64,000 nucleotides of DNA from NCBI GenBank assembly GCA_039881045.1, contig JAYWVB010000007.1, positions 62,001 through 126,000 on the forward strand, in the 5' to 3' direction. Positions 45,047 to 55,635 of the stretch are shown in pieces (positions within the stretch are counted from its first letter, which is position 1; each line of letters begins with the position of its first letter). Under the pieces are notes generated by a model. That model did not search any database, had not been told where the DNA came from, and saw nothing but the letters and a program-made list of their open reading frames with translations. The position numbers and the translations under genes are program-made. The stretch comes from Chaetomium olivaceum. Taxonomy: Eukaryota; Ascomycota; Sordariomycetes; Sordariales; Chaetomiaceae.

Positions 45047-46087
45047 ATGTCTTCCACTAAGGCCCTCGAGCGAGTTGTTGTCATCGGCGTAAGTCCCCAT
45101 CCCACCTGTCCCCCTCATAACCATCCCCACAACCAAACTCTAACCCCCTTTCCACAGGCCTCAGGCCGTCTCGGCGGCGCGTTCGCCCGCGCCCTCGTCG
45201 CCACGGGCAAGCACACCGTCACGGCCTTCACCCGCGTCGGCAGCAAGAGCACGCTCCCGGCAGGCGTGACCAGAGTCGAAGTCGACTACGAAGACGAAGC
45301 CGCGCTCATCGCCGCCCTCCAGGGCCAGCAATTCCTCGCCATCACCCTCGGCGTGGCCGCGGCGCCGGACCTACACGGCAAGATCACCGCCGCCGCCGGT
45401 AAGGCCGGCGTGCCCTACATCATGCCGAACGCGTACGGCTTCCCGCCCGCGAGCACGCCGCGCCCGGATGACATGTACGCCAAGTTCTCGGTGGACCGCA
45501 TCGCGGATGTTACCGGGAACGGGGTGTCGGCGGCGGTGACCATGTCGTGCGGGTTCTGGTACGAGTGGAGCCTGGCCCTGGGCAACGAGTGGTTTGGGTT
45601 TGAGATCCGCAATCGCAAGGTGACCTTCTTTGATGACGGGTTGCGGACCATCACTACCAGCACGTGGGACCAGTGCGGGCGCGCGCTGGCGGCCTTGTTG
45701 AGTCTGCCCGAAACGGGTGCGTCGCCGGCGCTGGCGGATTACAAGAACGAGCAGTTCCTGGTGCATAGCTTCCGCGTGTCGCAGAGGGATATGCTGGATA
45801 GCCTGCACCGCGTGCTCGGAACGACGGATGCCGACTGGGAGATCTCGTACGAGCCGGCGACTAAGCGGGTGGAAGAGGGTTTGGCGGAGATGAAGGCCGG
45901 GAACAGGCGCGGGTTTGCCAAAGCGCTGTATGGTGGTATCTTTGATGCTACCAACGACTCTAGCGACTTTGCCGCCACGAACAAGACGGCGACCGATACT
46001 CTGGGCCTAATGAAGGAGGATCTGGACGAGGCCACCAAGCGGACGGTGGATATGGCCATGAGCGACTGGCAGCCGTTTGAGAACTAG
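45047..46087 (+). CDS. NmrA-like / isoflavone-reductase-like NAD(P)-binding protein
   Basis: A 323-residue protein with exons 45047-45088 and 45158-46087. The 69-base intron lies inside the Rossmann motif, joining VVVIG to ASGRLGGAFARAL, and would also be readable unspliced because its length is a multiple of three. Other family features are YIMPNAYGFPP, VTMSCGFWYEWSLA and WDQCGRALAALLSLP. The ATG has a good context (ATCATGT). Function is unknown; relatives are NADPH-binding reductases or redox sensors. The 3' end and the downstream flank have a decayed copy at 61.8-62.7 kb. Confidence 0.87.
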   Translation: MSSTKALERVVVIGVSPHPTCPPHNHPHNQTLTPFPQASGRLGGAFARALVATGKHTVTAFTRVGSKSTLPAGVTRVEVDYEDEAALIAALQGQQFLAITLGVAAAPDLHGKITAAAGKAGVPYIMPNAYGFPPASTPRPDDMYAKFSVDRIADVTGNGVSAAVTMSCGFWYEWSLALGNEWFGFEIRNRKVTFFDDGLRTITTSTWDQCGRALAALLSLPETGASPALADYKNEQFLVHSFRVSQRDMLDSLHRVLGTTDADWEISYEPATKRVEEGLAEMKAGNRRGFAKALYGGIFDATNDSSDFAATNKTATDTLGLMKEDLDEATKRTVDMAMSDWQPFEN

Positions 46088-46262
46088 GAGAAGATGTAGC
46101 CCGTGTGTTGGATATAGACTAAATCAGTGGTAGATTGGTGGTTTGGAGGGGTTGGTCCCAAGATACAAGCTTGTCGCAATTCGTACTACCTGACATGTAC
46201 ATACCAATGATCCCGTCACCACTTGCCCATTTGTGTTTGGTTACAGCCCCATTGATTTTGTC

Positions 46263-46350
46263 TCAGGAGTTCCGAGCGCGATGGTTCCCGGCTTTCTTGT
46301 CGATGGGCACCGAGGGCGAGGCGGTTGATATTAGTAAGGTACTCTGAACG
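46263..46350 (-). pseudogene. Remnant of the C-terminus of a Cys/His-rich protein
   Basis: On the - strand the sequence reads STASPSVPIDKKAGN and ends at TGA (46263), resembling the C-terminus STTSPLLSTDEKRGN of the gene at 62607-63200. Nothing else of that protein is recognisable upstream. It is tail-to-tail with the NmrA-like gene, as is the intact copy with the decayed NmrA copy. Confidence 0.5.
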
Positions 46351-46761
46351 GGGAAATCCTGATCACTGCCCAAACACTTCTAGATACCTAGTCGCAACTT
46401 CTTTCAATAATTAAGCTAACATTAACCAGCCGATGTAGTTTCTCGCGGCGTATTACGACAAATCAAGAAATGAGCCCTCCGAGTCATCAGGAAGATACGC
46501 CTTTTTAGGCCGCTGAAGCGTCGCCTGCCTGTCGCGCATGTGGCCAGCACTGCTGCTACTGCTGATACTGACCTCAATATTCACCGTCTTCCTTATCCCG
46601 TGTCTCTCTCTACATTATCCCCCTCTTCCAGCGTAGCCAGCTCAATCTGCTCGCTCGAGCCACCCATCGTCCCGTCAGCATCCTCCGATGACCCCAGCGA
46701 ATCCGCCGACCCGGTAGTCGCGTAGGCCAAAAGCCCCCTCGCGTACCTGATGTCCTGCTAT

Positions 46762-48067
46762 TCACGGGCTGTTGCTGCTGCTGCTCCCCTCCCGCCCGCA
46801 CGGAACTCCACCTCTTGTTGCTAGATCCACCAGTCCCGCTCGCGTTGCCGTAACCAAAAGCGGGAGGCACACCTGCAACGGCGGGCGGAAAGCGGCCCGG
46901 GAAAAGGAGGTTGCGCCAGCTGGAGGGGAGCTCTCGGTGGCACCGTAGATGACGGCGTCGACGACCCCTTGCAGGACAATGCAGGCTTTGTCGACGGTCT
47001 GCAGCTGCCAGGGAGCAGGCTGGCCGCTGGCGGATTGGTAAATGCGGATGCCGGTTGGAAGGGACCAGACCACCGCGTAAGCTAGGGGATAGGAGCATGA
47101 GGCGGGCGAGCTGGTTGCCAGAGGTCAGCGAGAAGGACAAGGTGGGGAGGAGGGGTGGGTGGTCCTGGCTTACTCTCTTTAGCTTTCGTGTGTGTCTCGC
47201 TGGCACTGCGCGCCCGCCAGACCCGCTGCCGTCGAATTGACGTGCCTCGGACCCGCTGAGATTTCTGGACGAGGAATCGTCTAGCGAGGCCAAGCGACGG
47301 TGGGCGCGGAAGAGGAGGAAGTACAGCCTCGCGTACATTAGGAACATAATGGCGATGATCGTCCCTAGGAAGAACTTTAGTTGGAGCCCGGGGGGGGATA
47401 GTCTAGAACTTACATCGAGGAACGAAGTTGACCAGCAGCCGAACTTCATCAGAGGTGAACCAGCACCATGCTCCAATGTCACCATAGCCGGTGATCCCAA
47501 GCCCAATCGAGGCCCATGCAACCGAGAGAATCCATGGGAGAACCCAGGGTACCAAGGGATGTGTCTGAATCCAGTTGCAGCACCGCTTCTGGTCTGCCAG
47601 GACAAAGTACGTGTACACGGCGATGACAAAGACCCAGTAGTCTGTCTGGATGACAAACACCTGCGTCATGAAGCCGTTGAAAGTGCAGAAACCGGCCTGC
47701 TCTGGTGCCCCGATCCACCGGCCGCCAACGTTCATGGATGAAGACAGCAGGAAGTTCAAGGCCATAATGGAGTCGCTGGTGGCAAGGCCGAGGATCAGCT
47801 GGTGACGGAAGCTTCGAAGGTTGGAGAAGACCTAGTCCGGGTCTCAATGTTTAGGTCAGTCGGTCCATGTCACATGTGGCTTGGCTCTTTCCCAATAACT
47901 TGTGCCTTGCCAGTTGGACTCACAAAGAAACTTGCAACCATCCACCCGCCACCAATAACCGACAGGATGGAGACGGCCAGGATGACTACGCTCTGGGCCT
48001 GGATGATGAAGGGCTCGGTCGGCGCGGCCAGGGCCGCCCGAGGCGCGATGTCGAAACCCGCAGTCAT
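46762..48067 (-). CDS. cAMP-receptor-like 7-TM GPCR, one frameshift
   Basis: Exons 48067-47924, 47831-47414, 47364-47174 and 47110-46762 give about 366 residues. Seven hydrophobic segments are seen, starting AQSVVILAVSILSVIGGGWMVA and LRSFRHQLILGLATSDSIMA; a conserved Cys in GFCTFNG; TDYWVFVIAVYTYF; LVPWVLPWILSVAWASIG; VPRWTIIAIMFLMYARLYF; and WSLPTGIRIYQSA before TM7 (KACIVLQGVVDAVIYG). This is the fungal Git3/Dicty_CAR-like receptor class, sensing carbon or other cues through G proteins. One extra base near 47092-47095 breaks TM6. The ATG at 48067 is the first in frame. Confidence 0.82.
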
Positions 48068-49073
48068 GATGATCACAGCCGCATTGGATGTTAAAGATCG
48101 GCAAGATGGCGTGGAGTCATTGTGGCTTCACGATCAGGTGGCTGCAGGGCCCCGTGCTTTCTTTTGGGCACCTTGCCCTCACGTTTCGTCGACGGCCTCA
48201 GCTCCCCTGTGATGGGCTTATCAGAGCAGGTCTCGCGGATATATCGCGGGAAATGAGATATTGGACGCCGATGCAGTCTCTCAGTTGCGTCGGGGTGATG
48301 AAAGTTCCTGGACTCCTGGCGTGAGAAAGCCCGGTAGGGTTGGAGATGCTAAAGAAGAAGAAAAAACAAGTAACATTGTCCTGATTCTTATCGCATCTGC
48401 CTTCCAACGAATACGACGGTCCTAGACGGTTGGGTACACAACTGGTCATTTCCGGAACGGAGTGGTCAACTCAGCAATATTGGGAGCCTTTTGGGTCTTA
48501 TCGAGGTCATTGGGACATGGGTAAGTGCTCCCTTGAGACCTGAGGCTCGCTTCATCTTCTTCAAGAGATCGAGACAGAAAGATGGGTTTCAGCGGCTGGC
48601 CACCATCGCGCCACCATTCCATTCGACAATATAGACAGCCCTTGCAGGCCGTGTCTCCTCGCTTATCCTTCGTGGTCAAGAGGAGCGCCGACTTCACATC
48701 GGCCGGCAGTGATGGGCGTGGGGGCCGCCTGCGCATGAGCCGCCATGACGTTGTCTTCACACCATGAGGTGAAGCCCAGGGGAAGGAAGGTCTGGAGCCT
48801 AAAACACGTGCGAGTCGGATCAATTGGGCGAGAGACTCGGATGTGCCCCGTTCAAAAAAAGAAAATCAAGAAATGAGATGGCCCTGGGTCAGCCTCGGAG
48901 CCGATATCATATCAAGATAAGGCAAGATTGAAGGCCGGGAGTGGCTTTGCAATCAAGATAGGGCTTAGCTCCGCGGAAACACGTCGATCGTGGCGCGAAA
49001 ACGGACCGGGGCCTGGAACAGGCCCCTGGAGATAGTATAGTGAATGAGTCGGCATCAACCTGGACTGCCCGCT
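48068..49073. other. Intergenic upstream of GPCR
   Basis: About 1.0 kb. An ORF at 48446-48823 on - lacks family features, and I see no supported gene. Confidence 0.4.
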
Positions 49074-49304
49074 CTCCCTCTGGCCAAAAAAACTAATACA
49101 CCAAAAATAAAGAAGACAAAAAGTCAGAGATTTGTTCCACTTCGTTTTCTTAAGTTCGGGTTCAATTTGCCAAAAATAGAGACAAAAAGTCAGAGATTTT
49201 ATTCCACTTCGTTTTCTTAAGTTCGGGTCCGATTTGACCGAGGAATATCGCATCAAGCCAGCTCTGTGTACTTTTGGTGTATCGGTTTTTTTGCCCAGCA
49301 GAAG
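49074..49304. mobile_element. MITE-like non-autonomous element, copy 2
   Basis: A 231-base element with imperfect inverted repeats of about 33 bases: the left end runs through CAAAAAAACTAATACACC and the right end through TTTTGGTGTATCGG. It is flanked by a perfect 5-base duplication, CCGCT (49069-49073 and 49305-49309). Inside is a tandem duplication of about 66 bases starting AGACAAAAAGTCAGAGATTT at 49114 and 49180; the block CTTCGTTTTCTTAAGTTCGG is shared with copy 1. No coding capacity. Confidence 0.75.
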
Positions 49305-49424
49305 CCGCTCAAGCCTGCCCTCTAGCCCTAGCTCTATACGGAACAGGTTTTGCCCGTGCCCGTGACCGTGACATCATCCTCCCCCAAAACAGCACAGGAT
49401 AAACCAAGAGAATTACCACTTTGA

Positions 49425-49534
49425 GGATGCGAGCATCCCGGATTTGCAGTTTATACGAAGGATTACCGCCTTCAGGATGCGAGCATCCTGAACTTGCAGT
49501 TGAATGCAAAAAACGCTCCAGGATGCGAGCATCC
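49425..49534. repeat. Three copies of a 14-base hairpin repeat
   Basis: GGATGCGAGCATCC occurs at 49425-49438, 49475-49488 and 49521-49534. Each is a perfect 6-base inverted pair (GGATGC/GCATCC) around GA. The first two copies sit in a longer ~50-base unit with ATTACC upstream and TTGCAGTT downstream. Confidence 0.8.
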
Positions 49535-49877
49535 TCGAACCACCTACTAGCAGTACCAAGGCTACGTAACCTTTTTCTTAACCAGAAGGACCGAGTGAAG
49601 ATTGCGTTTTTGAACTTTTCCGAGTCATGGAGGCTGATAGATCCGGCGGATCGAACGGCCGGGGGGGCCTGTTTTAAGGGGAGGGTACCTAATGTTACGG
49701 GCTCGGTTGCTCGTGCAACCACACGATATATGGGAGATACCCTACTACAGAGATTCCAGTGTGATAAATCATTCTCTACCATTTGATGAAACGCCGAATT
49801 GTGCAATCTGAAACCAACCATTAAAGCACGAGACAGGATGCAATGCCGGGGCAGGCATCAACTGGCATACTAGCATA

Positions 49878-51785
49878 CTAGTACACATAGATAAAGTCCT
49901 CATTCTTGAGGTCCGTCAGATCCTCAAAACCCTCTCGCGCCGACATGATCAGCAGCCTGGTTCAAAATCTCATCCTCATCTTCGCCTTGCCTGTTGTCCA
50001 CCATGCTCAAATCAACAATCTTCTCGGCTTTCCGAGCGCCACGCGTGTCTTGGCATGCTTCACGTTCAGGAACTTGATCAGGAGCATGCCCAACCCGATC
50101 AGAACGGCGAGGGCCACAAACAGCGCCAGGTTGGCTGTCAGCCCGCGGGTGTAGCGGGGCTTCTCCTCGGGCCGGAATAGCAGCGGGCCGATGATGTTGC
50201 CGGCGTTGGAGCCGATGAAGAGCATGGCCGTCGTGACCTTGCGCTTTGTGTCGCCCCCCGTGTTCTGGCCCGACCACGAGTAGATAAGCGGTGAGATGCC
50301 CGGGTAGACCGAGATTATGTAGTAGCCAAAGAGAAGGACGGCTCGGTCGCTGGCGTCGCGGCCCACGGCCAGCAGGATGGAGCAGCCGGCGATGGGACAG
50401 AGGCAGAGGAGGATAAGCACGGGACCCTTCATCCGGATCTTGTCCGACAGCCAGGCTCCGCCGAGAGTGGCGATCATCTGAACCGCGCCGAAGGGGATGT
50501 TGAAGAGGATGGTCGTGAAGCGGTCGAAGCCGAAGGACTCGATAATCAGGGGGCCAAATGTCGAGATGCCGCCACTCGGGATGCTGGGTTTGGGGATAGT
50601 CAGTCAGCTTAAGCTCTCCTCTCATCTTTATTAACGGGAAGGAAGACCGACGAGATGATGAACATGATAAAAAACCACAGCCACGTCTTGAGATCAAGCA
50701 TGGCATCCCACACGTGGTCCCACTTCCAAACGCCCGAGGCAATGCCCTGTTGGTTCATTCGCAGTCGCTCGATGGCAATCAGCTTGTCGTCAGCCTTCAG
50801 AAACTTGGCAGTCATGGGCGAATCCGGCATGAAGATGCTGTGCAGTACAACACCATGTCAGCACTCCAGTGTCGTTGATCACGAACAATGTCAAGCGCTA
50901 ACTCACAAGGTGACAATTGACCAAGCCACGGTAAGGCATCCGCAGAACAGAAAGATGATCTGGTAAGAATGCAGAACATCCGAGTTGATGTGGCCCAGGC
51001 CATAGGTCAACAGGCTACCGAGGATGTTGACAACGCCCAACATGGCGTACCACGCGGCGTTGCGCTTTGTCTGCTCTCGGCGTCTGTACCACATCTGAAC
51101 GACGGCAACGAACGTGGGCGCTAGTAGACATTAAAATCTGGGGTCACCCAAAAGCCCTACCAGAGTAAAACAGTGAACAGGAAGAAACATACCGACGCCA
51201 GACTCAAAGATTCCGAGAAAGAGTCGCGAGATCATGAGTCCAGTGAAGTTGTTCGCAGCCGTCATGCCACAGAGGATGGCGCCCCAGGCAAAGACCATGA
51301 ATGCCAAGAATTTCCCGACGGGGAACTTGACGAGGATGTAAGCGACCAGCGGCTGGAAGACCAGCTGGGCGACGTAGACGACAGAGCCGAGCCATGAGTA
51401 TTGGTCCCCCTTGAGCCCGGCGTCGGAGATGAGACCAAAAACGGCGGCGTACGAGAGGGTGTTCTTGTCGAGAGACTGGAGGCAGTAGATGAAACTAACA
51501 CTCAAGTCAGCACGCTGTCCCGCGGAAAGAATCGTGGCACTCGTTTTACAGCAAGATGGGCAGAATCCTCCAGTCAATCAGCTTGACAACGCGTCGACTT
51601 TCGCGGAGCGTGACGACAACCTGGTGGTCAGCCTGCTGCAGGAACTCGGTGGCTTTGTCGAGACCCTTGACGTCTTTTTCGGCGGCGGGCTTGTAAAGGC
51701 TGCCCTCGATGTCTCTGTTGAGATCGGCGTGCTCGAGCCGGATGCTCCCAGGAGTGCCGTCATCTTTGTCTCTGCTCTCCGCCAT
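49878..51785 (-). CDS. MFS anion:cation symporter (TNA1/allantoate-permease type), indels near 3' end
   Basis: Exons 51785-51550, 51494-51193, 51120-50907 and one from 50837 onward are clear; the junction near 50.6 kb and the end need one-base corrections. It has about 12 TM segments. Family features are KLIDWRILPILL, YCLQSLDKNTLSYAAVFGL, SWLGSVVYVAQLV, a GIFESGVG segment, YGLGHINSD and YYIISVYPGISPLIYSW. After TRVALGKP the frame is lost near 50020 and regained near 49938, ending EDFIYVY with stop at 49878. These permeases take up nicotinate, allantoate, pantothenate or similar organic anions. The substrate cannot be read. Confidence 0.85.
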
Positions 51786-52535
51786 GTTTGTTTGTTTGAA
51801 GGGATCTTAGGGGCTGCTGCCGGTCCACCTGAGAACAGAGGCACGGTTGCACTTCAGTGTCAAGTTCTGGGTTTCTTTATGTGGTTTATATTCGCAAACT
51901 TGATCCCTGGAACGAATCTCTCTGGGGAGAGACCCGCTACGGCCCAATTGCCGATTCTGCGTCGCAACCCCATGGGGAAAACATTCCAATGCCGGGGAGG
52001 ATGCGGGGAAACCGGGGTTTGGTTGTGGCGAGACACGTGGATTTTGGGTTGCTGCTGGGGCCGGCTCTCATCCCGGCGTCACCGACTTGTGTTGTTTCGT
52101 TAGGTGTCATGATCATTTCGTTCTCGGTGAAAACTTGAATACTAGCCTCGAGCTAGGATCGGACTTCGGTTGCTTTCTCCGCAGCCTAACCCAGGTGGGC
52201 AAGGGAGGTTCTCCATTCCCCAAAATTTCTCCGACCTTCATGAGCGTGGATCTGTTTGTGGGGGAATGGGTCGCTGGGAAGTCGAGGGTAACACGGCTGT
52301 AAGAGGGGCCATGGCTTGCGTGGGGTCGTCTCCTGTTGAAAAGGGCAGAGATGCCCGTCGAGCCATGGCAAGTCAGAGGATCAAGAGCCTTTACCTCTAG
52401 GCATTCATCGTTCCCGCCCCTTTCTTACCCTCAGAATCACCTTCAGTCTTTGTCACCGGACATTTTGAGTTTAACTGGAATCTCCAGCGCCGTCGACATC
52501 CTCTCTTCCCCCAACCCAACAACCTCTTGTTCAAG
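51786..52535. other. Divergent promoter, symporter / GH31
   Basis: 750 bases between head-to-head genes, with no supported ORF; CT-rich stretch just before the GH31 start. Confidence 0.5.
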
Positions 52536-55109
52536 ATGCCCCCGCAAAGAGAACACATTCCCTCTTCCTGGGCGCTTAGTCCCTCTCAGCAAGGCGGTGG
52601 AAACTCCTCGTCACTGGCGCTGACCTCCTCCGACCCTTCCTCCCCACCATTCGAGTTCTCCTTCGAGGCTGTCCGCCCAAATGTGTTCAGGACGACTTTC
52701 AAGTCCGATACGCACCCTGTCCCGCCGCATCCAAGCGTTCCTCGAATGGAGACAAAGCTGGAGGGGGTTCAACCGACGGTGACCTCGACGGACAAGTGCA
52801 AGGAAATCCAGATGGGCGACATCACGGCCAAGGTCGACTTTGCGGGGGAGACACCGTCCGTATCCATCTCGATCGAGGGCCAGAAGTTCCCGATCCTCCA
52901 AGACCTGCCGAACCGGAGCTACGTCGTCGACGGGCAGGGCATTACCCACTACACCCGCTACAACCGCAACACGCTGCACGTGGGCCTCGGCGAGAAGGCG
53001 GCGCCGATGAATCTCTCGGGTCGTCGCTTCGAGCTCTCGGCGACGGACAGCTTCGGTTACGACGTTTACCGGACAGACCCGCTGTACAAGAACATTCCGT
53101 TCCTGATCAACGCCACGCCAGACGGTTGCGTGGCCACCTTCTCCACCAGCCAGGGCCGGGGACAGTACTCGATCGGCGCCGAGATGGACGGCATGTGGGG
53201 CTTCTACAAGGTCTACCGCCACGACTACGGGGGCCTGGAGGAGTACATCATTGTGGGCAAGACGATCAAGGACATCGTCCGAACCTACGCCGACATCGCC
53301 GGCTACCCCTTGCTCGTTCCGCGCTGGGCCTTCGGCTATCTCTCGGGCGGGATGAAGTACTCGATGCTCGACGACCCGCCCGCTCACGAGGCCATGATGG
53401 CGCTCGCCCGTAAGTTCAAGGACTACGACATCCCCTGCTCGGCCCACCAAATGTCGTCGGGCTACACTGTCTCGGCGACACCGCCCAAGACACGCAACGT
53501 GTTCACGTGGAACCGCCACAGGTTTCCGGACCCGGAGGGCTGGATCCGCGAGTACCACAAGCACGGCATCAGGTTGATCGCCAACATCAAGCCGTACGTG
53601 ATCGGCAGCCACCCAGAGTATGAGAAGCTCAAGGCGGCCGGGGCGCTGTTCACGGATCCGCGCACGGGCAAGACGGCTGTGACCAAGCTCTGGAGCGCGG
53701 GCGGTGGCGAGAGCGCCGACGGCGGCCACATCGACTTCACGTCCAAGGCGGGCTTTGAGTGGTGGTACAACGGTGTGCGGGAGCTCGCGCGCCAGGGCAT
53801 CGACTGCATGTGGAACGACAACAACGAATACACCATCCCGGACGACGACTGGCGCTGCGCCTTAGACCTTCCTTCCCTGCATATCCCACCTGGCGCCAAA
53901 AAGACCCCCCAGGTCGGCGTCTGGGGCCGCAACATTCACACCGAGCTGCACGGCAAAGCCTCGCACGACGCCCTCGTCGACGTCCATCCCGACGAGCGCC
54001 CCTTCGTGCTCACGCGCAGCGCCACGGCCGGAACGATGCGCTTCGCGGCAAGCACGTGGAGCGGCGACAACGTGACCAGCTGGGCGGGGATGAAGGGCGC
54101 CAACGCGCTGTCGCTCAACGCGGGGATGAGCCTGATGGCGTGCTACGGGCACGACATTGGCGGGTTCGAGGGCGAGCAGCCCGGGCCGGAGCTGCTGCTG
54201 CGGTGGGTGCAGCTGGGCATCCACTCGCCGCGGTTCGCCATCAACTGCTTCAAAACGGCGCGCGGCGACAACTCGGTCGGCGACGTCATCGAGCCGTGGA
54301 TGTACCCGTCCATCACCCACCTCGTGCGCAGGGCCATCAAGCGGCGCTACGCGCTAATCCCCTATCTCTACTCGCTCATGCTCGACAGCCACCGCACCGC
54401 GGCGCCGCCGCAGCGGTGGACCGGCTGGGGGTACGAGTCGGACCCGGAGGTGTGGACGACGGCCATCATGGACGGCGAGACGCAGTATTGGCTTGGCGAC
54501 GCGTTGCTGGTCGGCGGCGTGTACGAGCCGGGCGCGTCCAAGGGCAGGGTGTACCTTCCTAAGAAGGCGGATACTGCCGAGAAGACGGACGAGGGCTTCA
54601 TGAACACGAACGCGCCATTCCAGTATCTTGCTGCCGGGCAGTGGGTGGACATTGACGCCGAGTGGCACGGCGCCGGCATCCCGGTGCTGGCACGCGTCGG
54701 CGCGGCTATCCCCGTCGGGCGGGACGTGCAGGTGCTGTCGCCCGGAGAGCGAGAAAACGTGGCGGACCTGCCGCTGGACGACTATCGCGGTGTCGAGATC
54801 TTCCCGCCAGAAGGGCAGTCCAAGAACGGCCAGTGGCACGAGACGACATGGCACGAGGATGACGGCGTGTCGGCGGCTCACAAGAACAAGGTGTCGTCCT
54901 ACACGGTTGCGTACACGGCCACGGGCGCATCGGGGGAGATCAAGGTGAAGTTCGCGCGGGACGAGTCCTCGGGCTTCGAGGCACCGTGGAAGACGCTCGT
55001 TGTCATTTTGCCATCTGGGGATCAGCGGAAGGTGGTCAGCGAGGATGGGAAGATGGTGGTCGAGTTGGGCGTCGACGCACAGGGAAGAAACCGGTTCGAG
55101 CTGCGGTGA
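52536..55109 (+). CDS. GH31 family glycoside hydrolase (alpha-glucosidase/alpha-xylosidase-like)
   Basis: A single-exon protein of 857 residues with no signal peptide, so probably cytosolic. The catalytic barrel shows the family blocks: PRWAFGYLSGGMKYS, HQMSSGYTVS, GIDCMWNDNNEY with the nucleophile Asp, RSATAGTMRFAASTWSGDN with the acid/base Asp, GMSLMACYGHDIGGFEG and HSPRFAINCFKT. The frame starts at AAGATGC; the first 25 residues are low-complexity. It is divergent from the anion symporter and followed by a Zn2Cys6 regulator, an arrangement that suggests a small sugar or glycoside utilisation locus; that is inferred. Confidence 0.93.
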   Translation: MPPQREHIPSSWALSPSQQGGGNSSSLALTSSDPSSPPFEFSFEAVRPNVFRTTFKSDTHPVPPHPSVPRMETKLEGVQPTVTSTDKCKEIQMGDITAKVDFAGETPSVSISIEGQKFPILQDLPNRSYVVDGQGITHYTRYNRNTLHVGLGEKAAPMNLSGRRFELSATDSFGYDVYRTDPLYKNIPFLINATPDGCVATFSTSQGRGQYSIGAEMDGMWGFYKVYRHDYGGLEEYIIVGKTIKDIVRTYADIAGYPLLVPRWAFGYLSGGMKYSMLDDPPAHEAMMALARKFKDYDIPCSAHQMSSGYTVSATPPKTRNVFTWNRHRFPDPEGWIREYHKHGIRLIANIKPYVIGSHPEYEKLKAAGALFTDPRTGKTAVTKLWSAGGGESADGGHIDFTSKAGFEWWYNGVRELARQGIDCMWNDNNEYTIPDDDWRCALDLPSLHIPPGAKKTPQVGVWGRNIHTELHGKASHDALVDVHPDERPFVLTRSATAGTMRFAASTWSGDNVTSWAGMKGANALSLNAGMSLMACYGHDIGGFEGEQPGPELLLRWVQLGIHSPRFAINCFKTARGDNSVGDVIEPWMYPSITHLVRRAIKRRYALIPYLYSLMLDSHRTAAPPQRWTGWGYESDPEVWTTAIMDGETQYWLGDALLVGGVYEPGASKGRVYLPKKADTAEKTDEGFMNTNAPFQYLAAGQWVDIDAEWHGAGIPVLARVGAAIPVGRDVQVLSPGERENVADLPLDDYRGVEIFPPEGQSKNGQWHETTWHEDDGVSAAHKNKVSSYTVAYTATGASGEIKVKFARDESSGFEAPWKTLVVILPSGDQRKVVSEDGKMVVELGVDAQGRNRFELR

Positions 55110-55635
55110 TGCGGGAGGTGTGTTGCACGGGACTATCAACTATGTATGAAGTAGCTGACAGCCTGACACTCCTAACGTGATAGACAGATCAGGTCATTCA
55201 AAAGGTGATGTTTAGGACAATCGGGTTCTGTTGGTGGAGTTACACGTATTCTCCTTGGAGGTGCAGTGTAAGTGGAATCGTGCCGATCGCTGCTCCGCTT
55301 GGAATTTTATTGCATGTAAACATCGTATCAACGGATGTTTGGTACCTCCAGTGCTACGGTCATCAACCTCACTTTCAGCCCAGGCTCCCCGCATCTAAGG
55401 TAAAGAACCCTGCGCCTCCAAGACTCCAAAGCGTCTTGGTCTCTTGCTTGGTGTCTTGGTGTGCGGGGTAACTGCGGGGAGGCCCTTTGGCCCGGATCCA
55501 TGTCTCCTATGTATACACCTTATTATTAGGGAGAAAGGCGTTCTTGTCTGATGAAACAGATCTCCCTGGAGAGGACCAAATCAGACGCGTTTTACAGCGG
55601 GCAACACTTCATTATCGAAAGGACTGAATCGCGCT
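55110..55635. other. Intergenic upstream of regulator
   Basis: About 0.5 kb; nothing coding seen. Confidence 0.4.

Noticed and set aside
49309..49821. 170-codon ORF on - strand
   Set aside because: It runs over the MITE edge and the triple hairpin repeat, has low-complexity Arg/Ala sequence and no family features.
52611..53729. 372-codon ORF antisense to GH31, and 53759-54562 in another + frame
   Set aside because: Shadow ORFs created by strong GC bias at third codon positions of the GH31 gene.
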